Source: an endosymbiont of Lamellibrachia barhami
GTDB lineage: Bacteria > Pseudomonadota > Gammaproteobacteria > Chromatiales > Chromatiaceae
DNA length: 64,000 bases
Direction of reading: 5' to 3'
NCBI RefSeq assembly: GCF_011947365.2
Contig: NZ_JAAVSH020000001.1
Span: forward strand, 3,153,333 to 3,217,332
Positions 42,123 through 52,262 of the stretch are shown here, piece by piece. The notes beneath the pieces are model-generated. The model searched no databases, was not told the DNA's origin, and saw only the letters and a program-made list of their open reading frames with translations. Positions within the stretch are counted from its first letter, which is position 1. Every line of letters begins with the position of its first letter. Made by a program: the position numbers and the translations under genes.

Positions 42123-43097
42123 ATGTTGATAGACCCGTTTGGTCGTAACATCGAATATCTCCGTTTGTCAGTGACAGATCGCTGTGACTTCCGCTGTTTT
42201 TACTGCATTCCAAAAGGGTACAAGGACTTTTCTCAGCCTGACAGTTGGCTGACCCTGGATGAGGTTGAACGTCTTGTCCGTGTTTTTTCCGAGATGGGCA
42301 TCAGTAAGGTCAGACTGACTGGCGGCGAGCCTCTGGTAAGGAAGGAACTGCCTGAGATGGTACGCCGTATTGGTGCGCTGCCACGCATAGAGGATCTCTC
42401 CCTTAGCACCAATGCATCCCAACTGGCAAAACATGCTGTTTCTCTGAAGCAGAGCGGCGTGAGCCGCATCAATGTGAGCTTGGATTCATTGAATCCTGAC
42501 AGCTTTCGTGAGATTACACAGGGTAATCTGGATAACGTTCTCGATGGCCTGATGGCTGCCAAGGAAGTGGGTTTAAACCCCATCAAAATTAACATGGTTG
42601 TGATGAAAGGGATTAACGACCATGAAATTGGCGGGATGGTCGATTTCTGTCTTGAGCATGATTTCACCCTCCGCTTCATTGAGACCATGCCGGTCGGTGA
42701 GACAGGCAAGAATGCCACGGATCGATATGTCAGCTTGAAAGAGATCAAGGCTGATCTTGAAGAGCGATTTCAGCTGGAACCTGCAGTCATGCGAGGCGCA
42801 GGCCCTGCCTCCTACGTCAGAGTGAAAGAGACGAACCTGCGTATTGGCTTCATTACGCCCATGTCCCAGCACTTCTGCGAGAGTTGTAACCGGGTGCGTA
42901 TATCTGTTGAAGGAACACTCTATCTCTGCCTCGGAAAGCACGACAATGCTGAATTGCGCCCGCTAATGCGGCAGGGTATCAGTGATGAGGGGCTGAAAGA
43001 GGTGATTTATGAAGCAATCTCCCGAAAACCCGCACGTCACGAATTCAATGAAAATCCAGGTGAGATTGTCAGGGTAATGTCCCTGACCGGCGGTTAA
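42123..43097 (+). CDS. moaA: GTP 3',8-cyclase MoaA
   Basis: A 324-residue radical-SAM enzyme, the first step of molybdopterin synthesis from GTP. The SAM cluster uses C21, C25 and C28 in DRCDFRCFYCIP. TGGEPLVRKEL binds SAM. The C-terminal second cluster uses HFCESCNRVR and LYLCLG, and the chain ends in the Gly-Gly that is inserted into the active site. Its product is needed by NapA, which explains its position directly after nap. Confidence 0.96.
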   Translation: MLIDPFGRNIEYLRLSVTDRCDFRCFYCIPKGYKDFSQPDSWLTLDEVERLVRVFSEMGISKVRLTGGEPLVRKELPEMVRRIGALPRIEDLSLSTNASQLAKHAVSLKQSGVSRINVSLDSLNPDSFREITQGNLDNVLDGLMAAKEVGLNPIKINMVVMKGINDHEIGGMVDFCLEHDFTLRFIETMPVGETGKNATDRYVSLKEIKADLEERFQLEPAVMRGAGPASYVRVKETNLRIGFITPMSQHFCESCNRVRISVEGTLYLCLGKHDNAELRPLMRQGISDEGLKEVIYEAISRKPARHEFNENPGEIVRVMSLTGG

Positions 43098-43118
43098 TCG
43101 CTGGCCAGGGTGAAAATA

Positions 43119-43289
43119 CTAACGTAGTGGTGATACCCGGTAGGGATCAACCATCGCCGTCCGAGGCGAATGTTTCACAACCTGTTCGTGCCCGACATCC
43201 TGTAACATCAAAGGGCGGTCTGCTCGACTTGAAGTCTGCCAGACCAAGGTCAATGAAAAAGCAACTGCCAACGCAAGCAGATATTTCAT
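43119..43289 (-). CDS. Small exported protein of unknown function
   Basis: A 56-residue protein. I start at the ATG at 43289, which has an excellent RBS (GGAGGAC) and begins a signal peptide (MKYLLALAVAFSLTLVWQTS). The mature part is only about 33 residues (LMLQDVGHEQVVKHSPRT, then VDPYRVSPLR). I recognise no family. It lies convergent to moaA, with 250 gene-free bases upstream. Confidence 0.55.
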   Translation of the reverse strand: MKYLLALAVAFSLTLVWQTSSRADRPLMLQDVGHEQVVKHSPRTAMVDPYRVSPLR

Positions 43290-43538
43290 TATGTCCTCCG
43301 AAAAATGCCAATCGGCATTCATACTCCAGCTCTTGCGGCTGGTTGCCTATTCTTTTTGTATGTTTGTATAGCAGCGCCAATATAAAACATTTATTCCTGT
43401 ATGGCTACTGCGGAAAATTGAAAAAGTGTGACTTGTGACCAAGTTACCTATTTTGTGGACTTTTGTCGGGGCAATATCCTCCTGTTCAACGGATTTTTCT
43501 GCATTTGCATTGAAAACGGACGCAAGATGGGCGGGTTA

Positions 43539-43832
43539 TTATTGACGGCGAACCACAGAGTTCAAGACATATTCGTGTTCAAAAAAAACTGAAAAGTCCG
43601 TATAGTCCCAGCGTGTGATTGGTGGATAGCCCACCCAGGGGTGTTCCATGGAAGGCTCTCCAAAAACTGTTTTGACCTGTTTCATCGTCATGCCGCGATT
43701 TGGACGAGGAATCCCCTCTTCGCTGTTGAGCGGCGCCTCATTAATAGCGTCGATCAGCAATACATCAGAGACAGCGGGGGTGACCGCAATCAGCAGACTG
43801 GCTGCAAGAAAGAGCGAAATTGGGAATCTCAT
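43539..43832 (-). CDS. Small periplasmic protein, BamE/OmlA-like
   Basis: A 97-residue protein with a signal peptide (MRFPISLFLAASLLIAVTPA) and the RBS AAGGAG. The mature stretch RGMTMKQVKTVFGEPSMEHP followed by ITRWDYTDFSVFFEHEYVLN is the short alpha-beta pattern of SmpA/OmlA/BamE-type domains, where a helix-starting MTMxxVxxxFGEP precedes W-Y strands. It has no lipobox, so it is probably soluble. Function unknown. It is divergent from lolC. Confidence 0.65.
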   Translation of the reverse strand: MRFPISLFLAASLLIAVTPAVSDVLLIDAINEAPLNSEEGIPRPNRGMTMKQVKTVFGEPSMEHPWVGYPPITRWDYTDFSVFFEHEYVLNSVVRRQ

Positions 43833-43951
43833 CAGGAACAACTCCTTAAGGCCTGTTTGCATTTCTGCAATCTAAAAATAAATATAGCACTCTTGCCTAA
43901 CTATAGAAAATTTGGGGTCTTTTAATGCCTACTGTGGTTTAATGCCGGGCT

Positions 43952-45199
43952 ATGTATAAACCCCTCGAACTCTTCATCGGGATGCGATATACGCGGGCAA
44001 AACGGCGTAATCATTTCATCTCGTTCATCTCTACGATCTCCATGCTCGGCATCATGTTGGGCGTGATTGCGCTGATTGTCGTGCTCTCTGTTATGAACGG
44101 CTTTCACAAGGAAGTCCGTGAACGTATTCTCGGAATGGCGTCACATGCCACTATTTCTGCCGTGCGGGGTGGCCTCAAGGACTGGCGTGAGGTGGAAGCA
44201 ATGGCGGGAAAGAACCCCCATGTCATTGGACGCGCGCCTTATGTCGAAGGTCAGGGCATGCTTATCAATGGTCAGAAGGTTAGCGGTGTGTTGCTACGAG
44301 GGATTCTGCCTGCTGAAGAGGGCAAGGTTTCCGATGTGCTGACTGCCATGAAGAAGGGGAGCGTCGACGACCTTAAGCCGGGCAGCTATGGGATTATTCT
44401 GGGGCAGGAACTGGCCTACCTGCTTGGCGTCGGGGTGGGGGATAAGGTGACGCTGGTCACGCCGCAGATCAATGTCACACCCGCAGGCATCATGCCCCGT
44501 CTAAAACGTTTTACGGTGAGCGGCATCTTCGAGGTCGGCATGGGTGAATACGACAGAGGCGTAGCGCTTCTACACCTGCAGGATGCCGCCAAACTGATGC
44601 GCCTCAACGATAGCGTGACCGGCGTGCGACTGAAATTGGATGATCTCTACCTCGCGCCGAAGGTATCCCGGGAGTTGGCTCTAAAGATGGGAGGCTATTA
44701 CCGCATCAGCGACTGGACCATGCAACATCGCAATTTTTTTGCCGCGTTACAGACCGAAAAACGCATGATGTCGATCATCCTCTCACTCATTGTGGCGGTG
44801 GCGGCCTTCAATATCGTTTCGACTCTGGTGATGGTGGTTACCGATAAGCAGGCCGACATTGCCATTCTGCGAACGTTGGGCGCTTCGCCGGGCACTATCA
44901 TGGGGATCTTTATGGTTCAGGGCGCGGCTATCGGCTTTGTCGGCAATATCCTCGGCATGATCGGTGGGCTGTTACTGGCAACCAATGTAGAAGGGATCGT
45001 CATCTGGGTCGAAGGTGTATTCAATATCGATTTTCTCGATCCTAACATCTACTACATCAGTGAACTCCCTTCCGATCCGCATATGGAAGATATCCTCTCC
45101 ATTGGCGTAACGGCGTTTTTCATCACTCTGCTGGCAACCCTCTATCCAGCCTGGAAAGCCTCCCGCACCCAACCGGCTGAGGCGCTACGCTATGAGTAG
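43952..45199 (+). CDS. lolC: Lipoprotein-releasing system permease LolC/LolE
   Basis: A 415-residue ABC permease of the MacB/FtsX type. The first helix region is [21 protein letters not shown] large periplasmic domain follows (about 50-270), then three C-terminal helices. It extracts lipoproteins from the inner membrane and gives them to LolA, encoded at 20042. Only one permease gene is present beside lolD, so the complex may be a homodimer (LolF-like), or a second gene lies elsewhere. It overlaps lolD by 8 bases. Confidence 0.92.
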   Translation: MYKPLELFIGMRYTRAKRRNHFISFISTISMLGIMLGVIALIVVLSVMNGFHKEVRERILGMASHATISAVRGGLKDWREVEAMAGKNPHVIGRAPYVEGQGMLINGQKVSGVLLRGILPAEEGKVSDVLTAMKKGSVDDLKPGSYGIILGQELAYLLGVGVGDKVTLVTPQINVTPAGIMPRLKRFTVSGIFEVGMGEYDRGVALLHLQDAAKLMRLNDSVTGVRLKLDDLYLAPKVSRELALKMGGYYRISDWTMQHRNFFAALQTEKRMMSIILSLIVAVAAFNIVSTLVMVVTDKQADIAILRTLGASPGTIMGIFMVQGAAIGFVGNILGMIGGLLLATNVEGIVIWVEGVFNIDFLDPNIYYISELPSDPHMEDILSIGVTAFFITLLATLYPAWKASRTQPAEALRYE

Positions 45200-45911
45200 C
45201 CGGGAGGTTGTGCTACAGGCTGAGGGTATCGTACGAACCTTCTCTCAAGGTGACCTGCGGGTGGAAGTCCTGCGGGGTGTTGATATGACCATACGGCAGG
45301 GCGAGCGGATCGCGATTGTCGGCAGTTCCGGATCGGGTAAGAGTACACTCCTGCACTGTCTGGGTGGGCTGGATCAACCAAACGAGGGTCATGTATGGCT
45401 CTCCGGCATGGAGCTGTTGTCATTGGGCGAACGGGCAAGAGGAAAACTGCGTAATCAAAAACTGGGCTTCGTCTATCAATTCCACCACCTGTTGGCCGAA
45501 TTCACCGCTCTGGAAAATGTCGCCATGCCACTGCTTATTGGTGGGTATAAAGTTGCTGATGCGAGCAGAAAGGCAGGGGAGATCCTTGAAAGGGTAGGCC
45601 TCGGCGCAAGAATTCAACATAAGCCCAGTGAATTGTCCGGCGGAGAAAGGCAGCGTACGGCACTGGCCCGGGCGTTGGTCCACTCACCGGCCTGTGTGCT
45701 GGCTGATGAACCTACGGGCAATCTGGACCGACGCACTGCTGAGCATGTCTATGAACTGATGCTGGAACTCAACCGGGAGCAGGGCACCAGTTTCGTGATC
45801 GTAACCCATGATCCTGATTTGGCAGCCCGTATGGATCACACCTGGCAGCTGATTGATGGCCGCTTGATAACAGATCAATCCCAGGAGTCTGTCGGGTTAG
45901 GGGGATCGTAA
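45192..45911 (+). CDS. lolD: Lipoprotein-releasing system ATPase LolD
   Basis: A 239-residue ABC ATPase. Walker A is [13 protein letters not shown], the signature [17 protein letters not shown], and Walker [36 protein letters not shown] is the typical LolD Q-loop region. It powers the LolC/E permease encoded just before it. Confidence 0.95.
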   Translation: MSSREVVLQAEGIVRTFSQGDLRVEVLRGVDMTIRQGERIAIVGSSGSGKSTLLHCLGGLDQPNEGHVWLSGMELLSLGERARGKLRNQKLGFVYQFHHLLAEFTALENVAMPLLIGGYKVADASRKAGEILERVGLGARIQHKPSELSGGERQRTALARALVHSPACVLADEPTGNLDRRTAEHVYELMLELNREQGTSFVIVTHDPDLAARMDHTWQLIDGRLITDQSQESVGLGGS

Positions 45912-45982
45912 CGAGCAAGGTAGGGGATCGTGGACAGTTTCTCGATCTTTTGCAGCGAATGGTGGACCGACTCCCAGAACCT

Positions 45983-46498
45983 TTATGAATGGCGATGACT
46001 GCGCCGTCTCCACTGATTGATGACATGCCGGCGCCAAAGCACCCGAATGGCGAAGTAGCTGAGCAGGGAAAAAAAGGTACCACAGATAAAACAACCCAAC
46101 AGGAAGGGCAGCCAAACCCCATCGAGGCCATTTTGCAGCCATTCAACACTGAACTCAAAGGTCTGCGTATCCTGCGGTGAGCCAAGTACAGTGGTACCCA
46201 CCAGATAGGCAAAAAAGAAGAGCGGAGGGATGGTGAGTGGATTGGTGATCCAGACAAGCGCCACGGACAAGGGTAGATTTACCCGACAGATGATGGCAGC
46301 ACCGGCGGCAAGCAGCATCTGAAAGGGCACCGGTACGAAGGCCACAAAGAGTCCCACCGCAAAGGCGCCCGCTGCCGATCGACGATTCAGATGCCATAGA
46401 TTGGCATCGTGCAGCAATGTCCCGAACACCCGCAAATGCTTATGGTTGCGGATGGTGTCATGGTCAGGTGTAATACGTTTTATCAGATGTTTGGGCAT
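45983..46498 (-). CDS. DUF2062 membrane protein
   Basis: A 171-residue protein with two or three membrane helices. RRSAAGAFAVGLFVAFVPVP and VALVWITNPLTIPPLFFFAY are the DUF2062 hallmarks. The basic C-terminus (RVLWRRHVINQWRRRSHR) faces the cytoplasm. Function is unknown. Members often lie beside comEC and lpxK as here, so an envelope role is likely but inferred. Confidence 0.82.
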   Translation of the reverse strand: MPKHLIKRITPDHDTIRNHKHLRVFGTLLHDANLWHLNRRSAAGAFAVGLFVAFVPVPFQMLLAAGAAIICRVNLPLSVALVWITNPLTIPPLFFFAYLVGTTVLGSPQDTQTFEFSVEWLQNGLDGVWLPFLLGCFICGTFFSLLSYFAIRVLWRRHVINQWRRRSHRHS

Positions 46499-46608
46499 GG
46501 CTTCCGCGAAGATAATACGCCGGGCTCTGTGCGGTTAATACTATTGAATCACGGTGGGGCAGGATGCGCCACAAAAAGCTGCTGAAGTTTTCATGACAGG
46601 GATGTTTC

Positions 46609-48903
46609 ATGACATTTATTCTGCTCGCCTTTGTCACCGGAACAGCACTCTTCCAACTGCTGCCGGTGTTGCCTGAGCCTGCCTGGTTCGCCGCTGCTGC
46701 AGCGATTCCTCTATTCTGGGTTTCACGTCTTACGAAGCTCTTGTCAGCGCTGCTTGCCGGTGGGTTTTGGGCCTTTCTCTTTGCCTGGCTCCACCTTTCA
46801 CAGGCAATGCCACTTTCACTCGAAGGGGAAACCCTCATTGTCACCGGCACTGTTGCCTCTCTCCCTAAACAGACATCAACCATCAATCGATTTGAGTTTG
46901 AGCTGGAGACTGTGCAGTCGAAGCGTGGCCCCGAGTCTCTGCAGGGGCGGCTTCGACTCAACTGGTATCGTTTTGACGGAGTCTTGCTTCCTGGGCAGCG
47001 CTGGCAGTTGCAGGTCAGACTGAAAAGACCAAGAGGATTGCAGAATCCAGCAGGGTTCGGCTATGAAAAATGGCTCTACAGCCGCAGAATTCGCGCCACA
47101 GGTTATGTACTGCATAGCACCGATAACCAATTGATAGGTGAAGCAGATTTCAGCTACATGATCGATCGCATACGTCATCGAATCGGCAGTGACATAGAGC
47201 ACTTGGTAGAGTCGCAAAAGTCATCAGGTCTGATTCGTGCCTTGGCGATTGGTGATCGGGGTGGAATCTCCAGCAGTGACTGGGAGGCATTTACCCGAAC
47301 CGGCACCAACCATCTCATTGCAATCTCCGGACTCCACATCGGCATTGTGGCGGGTCTGATGTTCTTTCTTGGCCAGTGGTTGTGGCGACAATGGCCGAAT
47401 TTGATGTTGTGGCTTCCAGCGCCAAAAGCCGGTGCAATAACCGGGTTATTGGGTGGGACGATATATGCCATGTTGGCCGGTTTTTCCCTACCCACCCAGC
47501 GGGCATTGGTTATGCTCTATCTGGTACTTGGGGCAACGTTGTTTGGGCGCACCCCTGTGATTAGCCGTTCTTTCAGTATGGCGCTCTTTCTTGTGATCCT
47601 GCTCGATCCGGCAGCAACGCTCTCTGCCGGATTTTGGCTCTCCTTCGGGGCGGTTGGTGTGATTCTGTTATCGGTAACCGGGCGGATCGGACGGCCGACA
47701 GGTTGGCGCCAATGGGGTCGAGTTCAATGGGTGGTTGCGCTGGGGCTGGCTCCCTTACTCTTTATCCAGTTTGGACGGGCATCTCTGGTCGCCCCCCTGG
47801 TCAATCTGCTGCTGGTGCCTTGGTTTACCCTTGTGTTGGTGCCCCTGATACTTTTTGGGTTGCCACTATTGAGCTTTCCAGCGGCAGCGGCTATGTGGGC
47901 GAAGCTGACGGAACTCTGCGTCACTTATACATTGGTGGCTATCGAATGGGCCGCAGAGATAAGTTTTGCCGCACTATTTCTACCTGACCAGCCGCTCTGG
48001 ATCTGGGCTGGGGCGATGGGAGGGGTACTGCTATTTCTCCTGCCTGGAGGCTTGCCGGTGCGCGGGGCTGGTATATTACTGCTACTGCCCCTGATATTCA
48101 GTTCACCGCAGCGTCCACCTCCAGGCGGATTCAGACTCACCCTGCTTGATGTGGGGCAGGGATTGTCTGCGGTAGTGGAAACCGCACGGCACCAGCTGGT
48201 CTATGACACAGGCCCCGCTTTTCCTTCCGGATTCAATACCGCAGAGGCTGCGCTCCTGCCCTATCTCCACAGCCGGGGTATAGAGCAGATAGACCGACTG
48301 GTGGTAAGTAATGGCGATCAGGATCATGCCGGCGGTGTAGCGCCTTTGCTCAAGGGGATAACGGTGGTGGATCTGATCGGGGGCGAATCCATGGCTGTTC
48401 CCAATTTCCGCTACTGCCGTTCCGGTATGTCGTGGCAGTGGGATGGCGTCTCATTCGAGATACTGCATCCGGATGGGAGTGAAAAATTTCAGACGGGCAA
48501 TGACGCCTCCTGCGTATTGAGAGTCGCGGGAAGCGGTGGATCATTACTGATTCCCGGTGATGTAGAGCAACAGGCGGAGAAATGGCTGGTAGAGAGATAT
48601 GGCCAGGATCTGAAAAGTGATGTTCTGATCGCGCCGCATCACGGCTCTGCGACATCCTCCACCCAACCATTTGCCGATAGGGTGAGACCGAAATATGTGC
48701 TGTTCCCGACTGGATACCGAAATCGGTTTGGTTTTCCCAAAGCGGATGTCCAGCAGCGCTGGCGTGACCTGGGGGCAAAGTTGCTCAACAGCGCGGAGGA
48801 GGGCGCCATTCAAATTGAATTCCATCCGAAATCCGGACTCGGGAGGCCCTATCGCATTCGTCGGGAGAGGCGTCACTACTGGAGCACCTCTTGGAATGAG
48901 TGA
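46609..48903 (+). CDS. comEC: DNA internalization protein ComEC/Rec2
   Basis: A 764-residue membrane protein that brings single-stranded DNA across the inner membrane in natural transformation. It has an N-terminal OB-like part (about 60-150), a competence membrane domain (about 200-500, starting RTGTNHLIAISGLHIGIVAG) and a C-terminal metallo-beta-lactamase domain (LTLLDVGQGLSAVVE, SNGDQDHAGG, APHHGSATSS). All metal-binding residues I can recognise are present. It sits between lolCD and exbB, a common location. No other competence genes are in the window. Confidence 0.93.
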   Translation: MTFILLAFVTGTALFQLLPVLPEPAWFAAAAAIPLFWVSRLTKLLSALLAGGFWAFLFAWLHLSQAMPLSLEGETLIVTGTVASLPKQTSTINRFEFELETVQSKRGPESLQGRLRLNWYRFDGVLLPGQRWQLQVRLKRPRGLQNPAGFGYEKWLYSRRIRATGYVLHSTDNQLIGEADFSYMIDRIRHRIGSDIEHLVESQKSSGLIRALAIGDRGGISSSDWEAFTRTGTNHLIAISGLHIGIVAGLMFFLGQWLWRQWPNLMLWLPAPKAGAITGLLGGTIYAMLAGFSLPTQRALVMLYLVLGATLFGRTPVISRSFSMALFLVILLDPAATLSAGFWLSFGAVGVILLSVTGRIGRPTGWRQWGRVQWVVALGLAPLLFIQFGRASLVAPLVNLLLVPWFTLVLVPLILFGLPLLSFPAAAAMWAKLTELCVTYTLVAIEWAAEISFAALFLPDQPLWIWAGAMGGVLLFLLPGGLPVRGAGILLLLPLIFSSPQRPPPGGFRLTLLDVGQGLSAVVETARHQLVYDTGPAFPSGFNTAEAALLPYLHSRGIEQIDRLVVSNGDQDHAGGVAPLLKGITVVDLIGGESMAVPNFRYCRSGMSWQWDGVSFEILHPDGSEKFQTGNDASCVLRVAGSGGSLLIPGDVEQQAEKWLVERYGQDLKSDVLIAPHHGSATSSTQPFADRVRPKYVLFPTGYRNRFGFPKADVQQRWRDLGAKLLNSAEEGAIQIEFHPKSGLGRPYRIRRERRHYWSTSWNE

Positions 48904-48975
48904 ACTCGTTCCCTTTCGGAGCCATGCACAGATACAGTATGATTATACGCAGATTCTTTAGAGGCCCAGACTACA

Positions 48976-49596
48976 GTGTTTGAATTTGTAAAAGCGGGTG
49001 GATGGCTCATGATTCCCATCGTTGCCTGTTCCGTCGTCGCCTTGGCGATTGTCCTGGAACGCTTCTGGTCTCTTCGCCGCAGACGGGTGATGCCTGCCAT
49101 TTTGATGCAGCAACTTTGGCAGTTGTGTAAAGATGATCAACTCGAACGTGCCGATCTGAAAAAATTACGCAAAAGTTCTCCCCTGGGGAGAATTCTTGCC
49201 GCCGGCATGGTAAACCGTCACCACTCCAAAGAGGTCATGAAAGAGAGTATTGAAGAGGTGGGGCGCCAGGTGGTACTGGAGCTTGAACGCTACCTCAACG
49301 CCTTGGGTACCATCGCTTCCATTGCGCCACTGCTGGGATTATTGGGTACAGTATTTGGAATGATCAAAGTGTTCAGCGCCATCGTGACTGCAGGGGTCGG
49401 CGATCCGGGCATATTGGCCGGTGGCATTTCCGAAGCACTGATAACCACGGCGGCCGGTCTCTCTGTTGCCATTCCCAGTCTGATGTTCCATCGCTATTTC
49501 ACCGGGCTTGTCGATAAACTGGTGCTGGGCATGGAGGAACAGGCGCTGAAACTGGTGGAGGTGATCCACGGTGAGCGGGAACGGGTCTCCGGGTGA
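48976..49596 (+). CDS. exbB: ExbB/TolQ-type proton channel protein
   Basis: A 206-residue MotA/TolQ/ExbB-family protein with three helices. It starts at GTG 48976 with FEFVKAGGWLMIPIVACSVV. The conserved core is ASIAPLLGLLGTVFGMIKVF and GISEALITTAAGLSVAIPSL. With ExbD it uses the proton gradient to drive a partner. No tonB is adjacent, so the partner is unclear; its position before lpxK is common in gammaproteobacteria. A separate TolQR pair is at 60717. Confidence 0.9.
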   Translation: MFEFVKAGGWLMIPIVACSVVALAIVLERFWSLRRRRVMPAILMQQLWQLCKDDQLERADLKKLRKSSPLGRILAAGMVNRHHSKEVMKESIEEVGRQVVLELERYLNALGTIASIAPLLGLLGTVFGMIKVFSAIVTAGVGDPGILAGGISEALITTAAGLSVAIPSLMFHRYFTGLVDKLVLGMEEQALKLVEVIHGERERVSG

Positions 49597-50012
49597 ACCT
49601 GCGGCCGCACCGAAAAAAAGCCATTGAGGTCGATATCACGCCGTTGATCGACGTGGTTTTCCTGCTGCTGATCTTCTTCATGGTCTCGACCACCTTCGAC
49701 CGGGAGACCCAGATTAAGGTTGAGCTGCCGGAAGCTGCCGGAGAAGAGGCGCAGACAGCGGCGGATATGCTCGATATCACCATTGACGCGTCGGGTACCT
49801 TCTACGTCAATCAGCAGGAAGTCATCAATACCGAGATCGAAACCCTGAAAAAGGCCATCATAAAAGCCGCAGGGGAGAAGAAAGATCTTCCGGTCATCAT
49901 CAATGCTGATGCCAAGACGCCCCACCAATCGGTGATGACGGTGATGGATGCAGCAAGCCAGCTCGGTTTTCTGCACATGACTTTTGCCGCGCATAAGCCG
50001 AAGAATCCTTGA
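49593..50012 (+). CDS. exbD: ExbD/TolR-type biopolymer transport protein
   Basis: A 139-residue single-helix protein. The helix PLIDVVFLLLIFFMVSTTF carries the essential Asp that takes part in proton flow. The periplasmic part ends with a TolR-like fold (INADAKTPHQSVMTVMDAAS). It overlaps exbB and lpxK by 4 bases each. Confidence 0.92.
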   Translation: MNLRPHRKKAIEVDITPLIDVVFLLLIFFMVSTTFDRETQIKVELPEAAGEEAQTAADMLDITIDASGTFYVNQQEVINTEIETLKKAIIKAAGEKKDLPVIINADAKTPHQSVMTVMDAASQLGFLHMTFAAHKPKNP

Positions 50013-50998
50013 AAAACATTGATCACTACTGGGAAGGATGGAACCCCGTCAGTCTGATCCTCCTGCCTCTCTCTCTGCTCTTCTGTCTGCTGTCATGGTT
50101 ACGCCGGATCGCCTATCGGATCGGCCTTCTGAGCCGTGAGCGGATATCGGTTCCGGTTATCGTCATAGGTAATATCACCGTCGGCGGCACCGGTAAGACT
50201 CCGCTGGTCATCTGGCTTGCAGAATGGCTGAAGGGCAGAGGATTGCAGCCAGGCATCATCACCCGTGGCTATGGTGGCAAGGCGGAGTCCTGGCCGCGTG
50301 AGGTTTCGGTCGATAGTAGCGCGTCGGAAGTGGGGGACGAGGCGGTACTGCTCGCACGTCGCTCGGGATGCCCTGTCTTTGCCGGTCCCAATCGTCCCGA
50401 CGTGGCCCGTGCGCTGCTTGCGGCACATCCATGTGACCTGATTCTCTCCGACGATGGCTTGCAGCACTACGCGCTGCAACGGGATGCAGAGATCGCCGTC
50501 ATCGACGGGAAAAGAGGCTTCGGAAACGGGCTCTGCCTGCCTGCCGGTCCTCTCCGGGAGCGGCAATTCCGGCTCAATCAGGTAGACCTGCTGGTGGTCA
50601 ATGGTGAGAAACCACTCCGTCACGATGCTTTTCAAATGCGGGTTGAAGGAGAAAAAGCGCTGCTGCTGGCTGACAGCGACCAGCAGCGAAGTCTGTCGGA
50701 GTTCATGGGGCAGCAAGTCGAAGCTATTGCCGCCATTGGCAATCCCGAACGCTTTTTCAGTATGCTCGAAGCGGCCGGATTGAAGATCAATCGCCATCCC
50801 TTTCCGGACCATCACCCGTTTGTGGAAGAAGATCTTTTGCCTTGGCAAAAAAAGACGGTTCTCATGACGGAGAAAGATGCGGTAAAGTGCACACCATTCG
50901 CGGGAAAAAACCTCTGGTACGTTCCCGCTGACGCGAGGCTCGATGACGGATTCATCCTACAGCTGACGCAAATCATCAACAGGTTGTGTAATGGATAA
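50009..50998 (+). CDS. lpxK: Tetraacyldisaccharide 4'-kinase LpxK
   Basis: A 329-residue kinase that phosphorylates the lipid A disaccharide. An N-terminal membrane helix is followed by Walker [21 protein letters not shown], with [15 protein letters not shown] and [14 protein letters not shown] further on. It starts at a TTG overlapping the exbD stop. It precedes a Trm112-like gene and kdsB, so the cluster serves lipid A and KDO assembly. Confidence 0.95.
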   Translation: MKNIDHYWEGWNPVSLILLPLSLLFCLLSWLRRIAYRIGLLSRERISVPVIVIGNITVGGTGKTPLVIWLAEWLKGRGLQPGIITRGYGGKAESWPREVSVDSSASEVGDEAVLLARRSGCPVFAGPNRPDVARALLAAHPCDLILSDDGLQHYALQRDAEIAVIDGKRGFGNGLCLPAGPLRERQFRLNQVDLLVVNGEKPLRHDAFQMRVEGEKALLLADSDQQRSLSEFMGQQVEAIAAIGNPERFFSMLEAAGLKINRHPFPDHHPFVEEDLLPWQKKTVLMTEKDAVKCTPFAGKNLWYVPADARLDDGFILQLTQIINRLCNG

Positions 50999-51179
50999 TA
51001 AACTGCTCGATATTCTTGTTTGCCCCCTCTGCAAAGGCAAACTCTACTATGATAAGAAGGCTGCAGAGCTTATCTGCAGAGCCGATCGGCTGGCGTTCCC
51101 GATCCGGGATGACATTCCGGTAATGTTGCAGGATGAAGCGCGCGAACTGGCGGCGGATGAAGAGGTACCCGAGGGCTAA
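50991..51179 (+). CDS. ycaR: Trm112/YcaR-family small protein
   Basis: A 62-residue protein with a zinc-ribbon-like N-terminus: [20 protein letters not shown]. The later [20 protein letters not shown] is the standard Trm112 continuation. In eukaryotes such proteins activate methyltransferases. In bacteria the position between lpxK and kdsB is conserved but the role is unknown. It overlaps lpxK by 8 bases. Confidence 0.92.
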   Translation: MDNKLLDILVCPLCKGKLYYDKKAAELICRADRLAFPIRDDIPVMLQDEARELAADEEVPEG

Positions 51180-51184
51180 TCGAT

Positions 51185-51943
51185 ATGGATTTCAAAGTTG
51201 TCATTCCTGCACGTTACTCATCGGTTCGTCTGCCGGGAAAACCCCTGCGGGAGATCGCAGGCAAGCCCATGATCCAGCACGTTTACGAACGAGCCCGGGA
51301 AAGTGGTGCTGACGAAGTGGTCATCGCAACAGATGATGAACGCATCAGTCAGACGGCCAAGGCCTTCGGCGCCGAAGTCTGTATGACCGCCGCGCACCAT
51401 CGTAGCGGCTCTGACAGGATTGCCGAAGTGGTGGAGCAGTTGCGCTGGGCCGCAGATACCATTGTGGTAAATCTGCAGGGCGATGAGCCCACCATGCCGG
51501 CGTCATTGATCGATCAGGTGGCCGCCGACATGGAGAGTCACGAACCGGCAGGCGTTACCACGCTCTCGGCACCCATCGAAACCCATGAGATGTTGTTCGA
51601 TCCTCATGTTGTAAAGGTCGTGACCGATATTGCAGGTTACGCCCTCTATTTCAGCAGGGCGCCGATTCCCTGGCACCGGGATGAGTTCCTCGAAGGCAGA
51701 GAGTCCCTACCGGCAAGTGTGGCCTTCAGTCGCCATATCGGCCTTTATGCCTATCGTACAGGTTACCTGAAGCAGTTTGTCTCCTGGGCCCACGCTCCAC
51801 TTGAACAGGCGGAATCCCTGGAACAGCTGAGAGTGCTTTGGCACGGTGGGAAGATTCATGTCAGTCAGGCAATCGAAGCAGCAGGACACGGGGTGGATAC
51901 CGAAGATGATCTGAAACGTGTGGATGAGATTCTATCCCGGTAG
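51185..51943 (+). CDS. kdsB: 3-deoxy-manno-octulosonate cytidylyltransferase
   Basis: A 252-residue enzyme that makes CMP-KDO for lipopolysaccharide. FKVVIPARYSSVRLPGKPLR is the nucleotide-binding start. VVNLQGDEPTMP and YFSRAPIPWHRDEF are family motifs, and the C-terminus (GVDTEDDLKRVDEIL) is complete. It ends the exbBD-lpxK-ycaR-kdsB unit. Confidence 0.96.
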   Translation: MDFKVVIPARYSSVRLPGKPLREIAGKPMIQHVYERARESGADEVVIATDDERISQTAKAFGAEVCMTAAHHRSGSDRIAEVVEQLRWAADTIVVNLQGDEPTMPASLIDQVAADMESHEPAGVTTLSAPIETHEMLFDPHVVKVVTDIAGYALYFSRAPIPWHRDEFLEGRESLPASVAFSRHIGLYAYRTGYLKQFVSWAHAPLEQAESLEQLRVLWHGGKIHVSQAIEAAGHGVDTEDDLKRVDEILSR

Positions 51944-52262
51944 GGCGGGGGATTGCTCAATTAAAGAAAAATCACTCTTTCAGATGCCTTGCACTCAGTG
52001 GCTTCAATCTCTTTGGATTGGATTTCCCGCAGCTTTCTGCGAAGCGTTCCTGCAATTTAATACCCCATCCGCTTGTTGCGGGGATCTTTATCTGGGCCAG
52101 CGCTCTACTATTTTACCTGCAGCCACCCATCCAATCAGTCGTCCTTTCATTTAAAAGAAGTAAATGCCTATGAGAAGGCGGGGACGTGTACCGAGGTTTC
52201 ATTACTATGTAGTATGTAAAGTTGGTCCAACTAAATCGTCCGTCGATAATTGGAAATTTTGT
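51944..52262. other. Intergenic region before the porin gene
   Basis: About 320 bases with no confident gene. It should hold the porin promoter. I looked for a Pho box and found no convincing pair. A short frame at 52164-52232 (MRRRGRVPRFHYYVVCK) resembles the N-terminus of REP-associated Y1 transposases (P-x3-YHV-x2-R pattern) and may be a remnant. The similarity is short. Confidence 0.35.

Noticed and set aside
51944..52262. Pho box in front of the OprP-like porin gene
   Set aside because: Only isolated CTTTCAT-like half sites are present, with no properly spaced pair.
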